DNA of 52,142 bases from Mitsuaria sp. GD03876 (GTDB lineage Bacteria; Pseudomonadota; Gammaproteobacteria; Burkholderiales; Burkholderiaceae_C). Shown here in pieces: positions 45,499-52,142 of this stretch. The DNA is taken from NCBI RefSeq assembly GCF_029840635.1, contig NZ_JAOCCU010000044.1, positions 1-52,142 on the forward strand, written 5' to 3'. The number at the start of each line of letters is the position of its first letter. The first letter of the stretch is position 1. Made by a program: the position numbers and the translations under genes. Below the pieces are notes generated by a model. That model made no database searches. It saw nothing but the letters and a program-made list of their open reading frames with translations, and was not told where the DNA came from.

Positions 45499-47691
45499 AT
45501 GACCACCCCTTCCCCGTCCCCGGCGCCGGATTCGCCTCCGGCCGCGCATCCCTTCGACGCGCTCTGCCTCGTCGCCGCCTTCCACGAGATCGCCGCGGAA
45601 CCCGCCGCCCTCGCCCATCAACTCGGCCTGGGCCCGCATGACGCCGCCGGCCCCGACGAGCAGTTGCGCGCGGCCCGGCTGCTCGGGCTGCACGCGCGGC
45701 GGCTGCCGGTGCGTTTCGAGCGCCTGGCGCGGTTGCCGTTGCCGGCACTGGTCTGGCTGAGGGCGGACGACGACGCCAGCGACGGTCCGGCGCGCCCCGT
45801 CGTGCTCGGCCGCGCCGGCGATCACGGCCTGCTCGTCGCCGATCCCGCCGTCGACACCGCGCGGCCCCGCACGCTGTCGCCCGAGGCCTTCCGCGCGCGC
45901 TGGATCGGCGAGGTGATGCTGCTGGCCAGCCGCGCCAGCCTGATCGGCGCCGCCGCCCGCTTCGACTTCAGCTGGTTCATCCCCGCACTGGTCAAGCACC
46001 GGCGCCTGCTGGCCGAGGTGCTGCTGATCTCGTTCGTGCTGCAGGCGTTCGCGCTCGCCCACCCGCTGTTCTTCCAGGTCGTGATGGACAAGGTGCTGGT
46101 GCACCAGGGCCTGTCGACGCTGCACGTCGTGGTCACCGGCCTGGTGGTCGTGATGCTGTTCGAGAGCCTGCTCTCCGGCCTGCGCCACTACATCCTCTGC
46201 CACACCACCAGCCGCATCGACGTGGAACTCGGCGCGCGGCTGTTCCGTCACCTGGCGGCGCTGCCGCTGGCCTATTTCCAGGCGCGGCGCGTCGGCGACT
46301 CGGTGGCCCGCGTGCGCGAACTCGAGCACATCCGCGCCTTCCTGACCGGCCAGGCGCTCACCGTGGTGCTGGACCTGCTGTTCTCGGTCGTCTTCATCGC
46401 GGTGATGTTCGCCTACAGCGTGCCGTTGACGCTGGTGGTGCTGGCCGGCCTGCCGGTGTACGCGCTGCTGAGCGTGCTGATCGTGCCGGTGCTGCGGCGC
46501 CGGCTGGACGAGAAGTTCGCGCGCGGCGCCGAGAACCAGGCGATGCTGGTCGAGTCCGTCACCGCGATCCAGACCGTCAAGGCCGGCGCGCTGGAGCCGG
46601 CGTTCTCGCGCCGCTGGGACCGGCAGCTGGCCGCCTACGTGTCGGCGAGCTTCCGCACGCAGAATCTGGCCGCCTGGGGGCATGAGGGCATCGGCCTGGT
46701 CGGCAAGCTGACCCAGGCCGCGACGCTGTGGTGGGGCGCGAAGGAGGTGATGGCCGGATCGCTGACGGTCGGCGAGTTCGTCGCCTTCAACATGTTCGCG
46801 CAGCACGTCGCGCAGCCGGTGATGCGCATGGCCAACCTGTGGACCGACTTCCAGCAGACCGGCCTGTCGATGGCGCGCCTGGGCGACATCCTCAACACCC
46901 GCACCGAGGCCCCGCCCTCGAGCGCCGCGCAACTGCCGGCGCTGCGGGGCGCGGTCGAGCTGCGCGACGTCACCTTCCGCTACCGGCCCGAGGCGGCGCC
47001 CGCGCTGCGCGGCGTCGACCTGGCGGTGCGCGCCGGCGAGGTGATCGGCATCGTCGGCCGATCCGGCAGCGGCAAGAGCACGCTGACGACGCTGGTGCAA
47101 CGGCTGCACCTGCCGCAGGAAGGCCGCGTGCTGATCGACGGCATCGACACCGGCCTGATCGACGCGGCGCAGCTGCGGCGCCAGATCGGCGTGGTGCTGC
47201 AGGACAACGTGCTGTTCCACCGCACGCTGCGCGAGAACATCGCGATCGGCGACCCGGCCGCGCCGATCGAGGCGGTCGCGCGCGCGGCGCGCCTGGCCGG
47301 CGCGCACGACTTCATCAGCGAACTGCCCGAGGGCTACGACACGATCGTCGGCGAACAGGGCAGCTCGCTGTCCGGCGGGCAGCGCCAGCGGGTCGCCATC
47401 GCGCGGGCGCTGTTCAGCGACCCGCGCATCCTGATCCTCGACGAGGCCACCAGCGCGCTGGACTATGAAAGCGAGGCCGTGCTGCACCGGAACATGGCGC
47501 GGATCTGCCGCGGGCGGACGGTGATCGTCATTGCCCACCGGCTCAGCGCGGTGCGCGGCGCCGACCGCATCGTCGTCATGGAGCGCGGCCGCGTCGCCGA
47601 GCAAGGCACGCACGACGAACTGCTGCGGCGATCCGACGGCCTGTACCGGCACCTGTGGTCGATGCAGGACGGCGTGGGAGCCCAGGCATGA
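45499..47691 (+). CDS. HlyB-type type I secretion ABC transporter
   Basis: The 730-residue protein is an inner-membrane exporter of type I secretion systems. The N-terminal C39-like domain (about 15-140) lacks the peptidase Cys motif, as in HlyB, so it should dock substrate rather than cleave it. The membrane domain follows (RFDFSWFIPALVKHRRLL, then PLFFQVVMDKVLVHQGLSTL). The ATPase has Walker A GRSGSGKST near 520, [15 protein letters not shown] near 624 and Walker B LILDEATSALD. The close match to HlyB/RtxB suggests RTX-type cargo. It is coupled to an HlyD-type gene by an ATGA overlap; no substrate gene or tolC is in the window. Confidence 0.93.
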   Translation: MTTPSPSPAPDSPPAAHPFDALCLVAAFHEIAAEPAALAHQLGLGPHDAAGPDEQLRAARLLGLHARRLPVRFERLARLPLPALVWLRADDDASDGPARPVVLGRAGDHGLLVADPAVDTARPRTLSPEAFRARWIGEVMLLASRASLIGAAARFDFSWFIPALVKHRRLLAEVLLISFVLQAFALAHPLFFQVVMDKVLVHQGLSTLHVVVTGLVVVMLFESLLSGLRHYILCHTTSRIDVELGARLFRHLAALPLAYFQARRVGDSVARVRELEHIRAFLTGQALTVVLDLLFSVVFIAVMFAYSVPLTLVVLAGLPVYALLSVLIVPVLRRRLDEKFARGAENQAMLVESVTAIQTVKAGALEPAFSRRWDRQLAAYVSASFRTQNLAAWGHEGIGLVGKLTQAATLWWGAKEVMAGSLTVGEFVAFNMFAQHVAQPVMRMANLWTDFQQTGLSMARLGDILNTRTEAPPSSAAQLPALRGAVELRDVTFRYRPEAAPALRGVDLAVRAGEVIGIVGRSGSGKSTLTTLVQRLHLPQEGRVLIDGIDTGLIDAAQLRRQIGVVLQDNVLFHRTLRENIAIGDPAAPIEAVARAARLAGAHDFISELPEGYDTIVGEQGSSLSGGQRQRVAIARALFSDPRILILDEATSALDYESEAVLHRNMARICRGRTVIVIAHRLSAVRGADRIVVMERGRVAEQGTHDELLRRSDGLYRHLWSMQDGVGAQA

Positions 47692-49121
47692 GGCGCCGGG
47701 ATGCGGTGGGCAGCGCGGCGCGCGAGCTGCTGGGGCGTTATCGCGAGGTGCTGCGGGCCGCCTGGGCGGCGCGGCGCGAACTGGCCGGCCCGGCGCGCCT
47801 GGCCGACGAGGCGGCCTTCCTGCCCGCCGCGCTCGCGCTGCGCGACACGCCGATGCATCCGGCACCGCGCCGGACCGCGGCGGCGCTGATCGTGCTGGCG
47901 GGGATCGCGCTGGCCTGGGCCATCGTCGGCCGGGTGGACATCGTCGCGGTCGCCGGCGGCAAGCTCGTCGTCAGCGACCGCGCCAAGCTCGTGCAGCCGC
48001 TGGAGCGCGCCGTGGTGCGGCAGGTGCGGGTGCGCGACGGCGACCGCGTCGAGGCCGGCGCGACGCTGATCGAGCTCGACGCGACGACGCCGTCCGCCGA
48101 CCGGGACGCGCTGGACGGCCAGTGGCGCGAGGCGCTGTCGCAGCACTGGCGGACCGCGACGCTGATCGCGGCGCTCGAGACCGGCCGCGAACCGGCACCG
48201 GGTCCCCTGCCCGCCGCGTGGACCGTCGCCGATCGACGGCAGGCGCGCGAGGCGCTGGACGCCGAATGGTCCGAGTGGCGGGCGCGGGCGGCGCGGCTCG
48301 AGGCCGAGGCCGCGCGGCGACAGGCGGAACACGACACCGCCAGCGCCGCCGTCGACCGGCTGGAGACCGCCCTGCCCCAGGCGACGCGGCGCGAGGAGGA
48401 CCTGCGCGACCTGCAACGCGAGGGCTTCGCGGCCACGCACGCGTGGCAGGACCGGCGACGCGAGCGGCTGGACGTCGAGGGCGAGCTCCGGACGCAGCAC
48501 GCCCGCCTGCGCGAGGCGCTGGCGGCGCTGGCCGAGACGCGCGCGTCGCGCGCGGCGCTGGCGGCCGAGACGCGGCGCCGCTGGCACGAGGCGCGCGAGC
48601 AGGCCCAGGCGCGGCTGGCGCAGATCGACGCCGAACTGCGCAAGACCGACCGGCGCGAGCAGCTGACGCGGCTGGTGGCGCCGGTGACAGGCACGGTGCA
48701 GCAGCTGGCGGTGCACACCGGCGGCGGTGTCGTGACCGAGGCCCAGGCGCTGATGGTGGTGGTGCCGGACGACGCGCCGGTCACCGCCGAGGTGATGCTG
48801 GAGAACAAGGACGTCGGGTTCGTGCGGGTGGGCGACACGGCGGCGATCAAGCTCGAGGCCTTCCCGTTCACGCGGCACGGCACGCTGCCGGCGACGGTGA
48901 CGCGGGTGAGCGCCGACGCGATCGACGACGAGCAGCGCGGGCCGCTGTACGCGGTCACGCTGACGCTGGACGCGCGCGACATCGAGGTCGACGGCCAGCG
49001 CCGGCCGCTGCGGCCCGGCATGGCGCTCGGCGCGGAGATCCGCACCGGCGACCGGCGCGTCATCGACTTCCTGCTGAGCCCGCTGGAGCGGCGCGCGAAC
49101 GAGAGCCTGCGGGAGCGGTGA
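47688..49121 (+). CDS. HlyD-type periplasmic adaptor of type I secretion
   Basis: The 477-residue membrane-fusion protein has a cytoplasmic N-terminus, one membrane segment (about 65-85, TAAALIVLAGIALAWAIVG), a lipoyl half-motif (KLVQPLERAVVRQVRVRDGDRV), long coiled-coil helices (about 180-340, Arg/Glu/Ala-rich) and a C-terminal beta-barrel (APVTGTVQQLAVHTGGGVVTE and VRVGDTAAIKLEAFPFTRHG). It starts inside the HlyB-type stop codon, so the two are made together. Confidence 0.92.
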   Translation: MRRRDAVGSAARELLGRYREVLRAAWAARRELAGPARLADEAAFLPAALALRDTPMHPAPRRTAAALIVLAGIALAWAIVGRVDIVAVAGGKLVVSDRAKLVQPLERAVVRQVRVRDGDRVEAGATLIELDATTPSADRDALDGQWREALSQHWRTATLIAALETGREPAPGPLPAAWTVADRRQAREALDAEWSEWRARAARLEAEAARRQAEHDTASAAVDRLETALPQATRREEDLRDLQREGFAATHAWQDRRRERLDVEGELRTQHARLREALAALAETRASRAALAAETRRRWHEAREQAQARLAQIDAELRKTDRREQLTRLVAPVTGTVQQLAVHTGGGVVTEAQALMVVVPDDAPVTAEVMLENKDVGFVRVGDTAAIKLEAFPFTRHGTLPATVTRVSADAIDDEQRGPLYAVTLTLDARDIEVDGQRRPLRPGMALGAEIRTGDRRVIDFLLSPLERRANESLRER

Positions 49122-49177
49122 CGGCCGCTCGCCCGCCTCCGCGGCGCGGTCGTCGTCGCGGCGTCGCTCGCACCGAG

Positions 49178-49201
49178 GCGACGCCGGTTCTTCGGCGTCG
49201 C
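49178..49201. terminator. Hairpin between convergent genes
   Basis: GCGACGCCG-GTTCTT-CGGCGTCGC has a 9-bp perfect stem. It lies between the HlyD-type gene and the convergent oxidoreductase gene and may serve both. There is no T-run. Confidence 0.6.
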
Positions 49202-49212
49202 GCCGACGGCCC

Positions 49213-50325
49213 TCACCAGCCCGCCAGCACCTCCTCGGCCAATCCGAAGGCGGTGCTGGCGCCGGTGCCGCTGGTGACCATCACGAGCCGCGTGCGCTCG
49301 TCCGGCGCCTCGATGAGGCACGGTGCGTCGGCGCTGACCGGATAGACGCCGGTCCAGCGCTCGACGACCTCCAGCGACGGCAGGTCCAGCTGCCGGTGCA
49401 GCTCGTCCAGGATCAGGCGGTCCACCGCCTCGCTCGCGAACGGCGGCAGCACCGGCCCGTAGTGGTGCGAGTCGCCGACCACCAGCGTGCCGTCGGCGCT
49501 CTGCACCGCGATCAGGTGGATGCCATGCGCGAGCTCGTCGGGCCGCTCGGCCGACAGCCGCGCCCGCAGCGCTTGCGCCTCTGGCAGCGCCGAGTAGCCC
49601 TCGTAGCGCACCAGGCTCAGGTCGGCCATCAGCGCGGCGTTCAGCCGGAACCCCGCTGGCGGCCGCACGCGCAGCATTTGCAGCTGGCACAGCGACAGCG
49701 CATGCGGCGTCCAGCGGCCGGCGAACAGCCCATGCAGCTCCGCGCCCGAGCACACCGCGACGCGTTCGGCGCGGTAGGTCGCGCGGGCGGTGCGCACGTG
49801 GGGCGCCTCGACCTCGAGCACCGCTTCGCCGAAACGGAATTCGACACCGTGCGCCTCGGCCAGCCAGGCGGCGATGCGCGGGATCACCTCGCGCGACTCG
49901 ACGCGCAGTTCATGCGGGCTGTACAGGCCGCCGAGCAGGCCGTCGGCGCGCAGTCCCGGCTGGCGGGCCGCGGCCTGCGCGGCATCCAGGCGCTCGCAGC
50001 CCTCGCCCATCTCGGTGCGCAGGAAGGCGTCGAGCACGGCCTCCGATTCCTCGCAGCGCGCGGCCATCAGCAGGCCGGCGTGCTCGATGCGCAGGCCGGC
50101 TCGCGGCGCCAGCTCGGCCCACAGGTCGCGCGAGCGCCGCGCGCGGCGCCAGTGCGCGCCGCGCTGCTGGCCGGTCACGGTCACGAAGCCGAAGTTGCGG
50201 ATCGATGCGCCGATGCAGGCCGCGTCGCGCTCGACGACGACGACGCGCCAGCCGCGCTTCGCGCCGGCCCAGGCATGAGCCAGGCCGACGATGCCGGCGC
50301 CGACCACGAGGAGGTCATAGGTCAT
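49213..50325 (-). CDS. FAD-dependent oxidoreductase of a phosphonate-associated type
   Basis: The 370-residue DAO-family flavoprotein begins MTYDLLVVGAGIVGLAHAWAG (Rossmann GxGxxG at 9-14) and has the C-terminal FAD contact TSGTGASTAFGLAEE. It resembles the TIGR03364-type oxidoreductases that accompany 2-aminoethylphosphonate genes; the permease next to it supports this. By analogy it oxidises an aminophosphonate or a related amine. The start at 50325 gives the standard N-terminus; the frame also offers GTG at 50343. Neither has a strong ribosome-binding site. Confidence 0.8.
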   Translation of the reverse strand: MTYDLLVVGAGIVGLAHAWAGAKRGWRVVVVERDAACIGASIRNFGFVTVTGQQRGAHWRRARRSRDLWAELAPRAGLRIEHAGLLMAARCEESEAVLDAFLRTEMGEGCERLDAAQAAARQPGLRADGLLGGLYSPHELRVESREVIPRIAAWLAEAHGVEFRFGEAVLEVEAPHVRTARATYRAERVAVCSGAELHGLFAGRWTPHALSLCQLQMLRVRPPAGFRLNAALMADLSLVRYEGYSALPEAQALRARLSAERPDELAHGIHLIAVQSADGTLVVGDSHHYGPVLPPFASEAVDRLILDELHRQLDLPSLEVVERWTGVYPVSADAPCLIEAPDERTRLVMVTSGTGASTAFGLAEEVLAGW

Positions 50326-50381
50326 GGGAAAGGGAGTTGTCACCGCTCAGGAGTGTTCGTTGCAGGCTCGGTTTCGGTTGG

Positions 50382-50420
50382 CCCCTCTCCCGCACTGCGG
50401 GAGAGGGGTTGGGGTGAGGG
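50382..50420. repeat. REP-like hairpin, copy A
   Basis: CCCCTCTCCCGCA and TGCGGGAGAGGGG form a 13-bp perfect stem around a single central base. The tail TTGGGGTGAGGG follows. It is in the gap between permease and oxidoreductase. An identical hairpin start is at the right edge. Confidence 0.85.
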
Positions 50421-50447
50421 TCGCCGCAGGCAGCGAGCGCGCCTCCG

Positions 50448-52091
50448 CTACCGCGCTCGCCACCGCTGCGTGCGCTGCACCAGCGCATGGCCGACGAGGC
50501 CGATCGCGCCGCGTCCCAGCGCCGCCGTCGCGAACAGCAGCGTCGCCATCGCCGCCGCCGGCGCCGTGTCGCCGGCGTCGTCCATCGCCAGCACCGCGAT
50601 CGCGGCCAGCGTCGTGTCCGGCGAGTACAGGAACACCACCGCCGACACCGTCGTCAGCGCGCTGACGAAGAAGTAGCCTGCCACCTGCACCAGCGTCGGG
50701 ATCGCGATGGGCAGGTGCACCTTGCGCAGGTGGGTCCAGAACGGCAGGCCCAGCGACTCGGCGACGCGCTCGTACTCCGGATCGAGCTGGCGCAGCGCGC
50801 CGAGCTGCGTCAGGTGCGCGACCGAGTAGTAGTGCGCCACCGTGCACAGCACCAGGATGCCGAGCCCGCCGTACCAGCCGCGCAGCGGGTTCCACGGCGC
50901 GTTGAAGAACAGGATGTAGCCCAGCCCCAGCGCCAGTCCTGGCACCGCCATCGGCAGCGTCGCCAGCGCGTTGAGCAGGCCGCGCGCGGCCACGAAGCCG
51001 CGCGGCTTGTCCACCAGCCAGGCCAGCAGGAAGCTCAGGCCCGCGCCGGCCGCCGCCGTCCACAGCGCCATCCGCAGCGAGTTCCAGTAGCTGGTCCAGC
51101 CGCCGCCGTCGCTCATGTCGAACTGGTAGTGCGCCAGCGTCGGCGTCAGCTGGTACGGCCAGTACTGCGCGAACGACGCGTACACGGCGATGCCGAACAC
51201 GCCGACCAGCGCCGCGGCGACGACCGCGCAGTACAGCAGCGCCGCCAGGTCGCGCGGCGCATGCGGCGTCGGCACGTGCGGCACGGCGCGCAGGCTCAAC
51301 ACCGCGCGCTGGCGCGCGCGCAGCCGCTGCTCGACCGCGAAGGCGCCCAGCGCCGGCAGGAGCAGCAGCAACGCGACGACGGCGCCGCGGTCCAGCCGCT
51401 GCTGGCCGACGACTTCCTTGTAGATGTCGGTGGCCAGCATCGCGGTCTGTCCGCCGACGACCTTGGGCACGCCGAAGTCGGTCAACACCAGCACGAACAC
51501 GACCACCAGCGAGATCAGCAGCCCGTAGCGGCTGGCCGGCAGCGTGACCGTGCGGAACACCCGGCCGCCGCCGGCGCCGAGGCAGCGCGCGGCCTCGATC
51601 AACCGGGCGTCGCTGCTGGACAGCGTGGTGACCAGGATCAGCATCGCGTGCGGGAAGGTCCACAGCACCGACCCCAGCACGATGCCGGCCGGACCGTAGA
51701 TGCTGGCGATGCCCAGCGCCTGCATCGGGCCCTTGAGCAGGCCCTGGTTGCCGAAGGCGTAGACCAGTCCGATCGCGGCCAGCAGCGACGGCGCCAGCAG
51801 CGGCAGCAGCGCCAGCGCCCGCCACAGGCCCTTGGCCGGCAGCGCGGTGTGGGTCAGCGCCCAGGCGTAGCCGTAGGCGAGCGCGACGCAGACCACCGCG
51901 GACACGGCCGACAGCGCGACGCTGTTCCACAGCGCGTTCCAGCGGCCGGCTGAGAAGTAGGAGACGAAATGCGCCGCGCCGACGAAACGGCCGTGACCGT
52001 CGAGCACGCTCTGCGCGAGCAGCGAGATCAGCGGCAGCAGGATGATGACGATCAGCGCCATCAGCGCGGCCGCCAGCATGGCCCTCAGCAC
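50448..52091 (-). CDS. ABC permease, 2-aminoethylphosphonate-type double permease
   Basis: The 547-residue inner-membrane protein contains two fused permease halves, each with several membrane segments and an EAA-like loop (IEAARCLGAGGGRVFRTVTLP, and YERVAESLGLPFWTHLRKVHLP). Fused permeases of this length occur in putative 2-aminoethylphosphonate importers (PhnU2/TIGR03262 type) and in ferric-type importers; the adjacent oxidoreductase favours the former. The start is GTG at 52091 with GAGGG just upstream; a REP-like hairpin 31 bases further supports an intergenic region there. Its ATPase and binding protein are expected beyond the right edge. Confidence 0.82.
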   Translation of the reverse strand: MLRAMLAAALMALIVIILLPLISLLAQSVLDGHGRFVGAAHFVSYFSAGRWNALWNSVALSAVSAVVCVALAYGYAWALTHTALPAKGLWRALALLPLLAPSLLAAIGLVYAFGNQGLLKGPMQALGIASIYGPAGIVLGSVLWTFPHAMLILVTTLSSSDARLIEAARCLGAGGGRVFRTVTLPASRYGLLISLVVVFVLVLTDFGVPKVVGGQTAMLATDIYKEVVGQQRLDRGAVVALLLLLPALGAFAVEQRLRARQRAVLSLRAVPHVPTPHAPRDLAALLYCAVVAAALVGVFGIAVYASFAQYWPYQLTPTLAHYQFDMSDGGGWTSYWNSLRMALWTAAAGAGLSFLLAWLVDKPRGFVAARGLLNALATLPMAVPGLALGLGYILFFNAPWNPLRGWYGGLGILVLCTVAHYYSVAHLTQLGALRQLDPEYERVAESLGLPFWTHLRKVHLPIAIPTLVQVAGYFFVSALTTVSAVVFLYSPDTTLAAIAVLAMDDAGDTAPAAAMATLLFATAALGRGAIGLVGHALVQRTQRWRAR

Positions 52092-52121
52092 CCAGCCCTC
52101 GATGGGCCGCCGCTGGGTATT

Positions 52122-52142
52122 CCCCTCTCCCGCACTGCGGGA
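52122..52142. repeat. REP-like hairpin, copy B, cut by window edge
   Basis: The last 21 bases are identical to the start of copy A (50382-50402), in the same orientation. The two copies flank the permease gene, 1,740 bases apart. Confidence 0.8.

Noticed and set aside
45499..45920. Active C39 peptidase domain in the HlyB-type protein
   Set aside because: A Cys is present at residue 23 but not in the QxxxxDCG context, and the segment aligns with the inactive HlyB domain.

Overview
The window is high-GC DNA (about 70 %, by eye) from a betaproteobacterium. Gene content suggests the order Burkholderiales, and the Roseateles/Mitsuaria/Rubrivivax part of it is my best guess: a flagellin with the betaproteobacterial N-terminus, an aat-bpt N-degron pair, a glucokinase fused to an RpiR/HexR regulator, two secreted GH18 chitinases with CBM5/12 domains, and a TonB-dependent receptor beside a maltose ABC transporter. 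I saw no tRNA, rRNA, CRISPR array, integrase or transposase.

Layout. 1-9.3 kb on both strands is mostly housekeeping: partial fliC (-), cfa (-), acnA (+), a CsgG-like lipoprotein with a small exported protein (-), ribE (-) and an ArsC/YffB-like protein (-). 8.5-10 kb (+) holds aat and bpt. 10.0-15.4 kb (+) is a chitin module: a 607-bp regulatory region with a GntR-like operator, then two multidomain chitinases and a strong terminator. 15.5-18.6 kb is an accessory island: tandem REP-like hairpins, a near-consensus LexA box inside a promoter, an unknown gene under it, and two convergent unknown genes that are related to each other. 18.7-19.9 kb (-) is a CPA2-type antiporter.

20.0-45.4 kb is a large alpha-glucan region. 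The glgP-glgB-glgX-malQ operon (-) is divergent from malK-malE-malF-malG (+). A hipBA toxin-antitoxin pair (-) sits between malG and a secreted GH13 amylase (+). An unknown protein with a lethal-factor-like HExxH metalloprotease signature follows, then a TonB-dependent receptor (-), glucokinase (-) and a glk-hexR fusion (+). Copies of a palindrome, TGTAGT-N3-ACTACA, lie at the glgP/malK, glk/glk-hexR and receptor control regions, so the region looks like one HexR-type regulon: outer-membrane uptake, periplasmic cleavage, ABC import, cytoplasmic phosphorolysis and debranching, and glucose phosphorylation.

45.5-49.1 kb (+) is a HlyB/HlyD-type exporter pair with no substrate gene in view. 49.2-52.1 kb (-) is an FAD oxidoreductase and a fused ABC permease of the kind found in 2-aminoethylphosphonate loci. 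This locus continues past the right edge, and the permease is bracketed by two identical REP-like hairpins.

The observations most worth following are the SOS-controlled unknown gene, the paralogous unknown pair beside it, the lethal-factor-like protein, the REP-like element read through in frame inside malQ, the hipBA insertion in the maltose cluster, and the HexR-type operator set.
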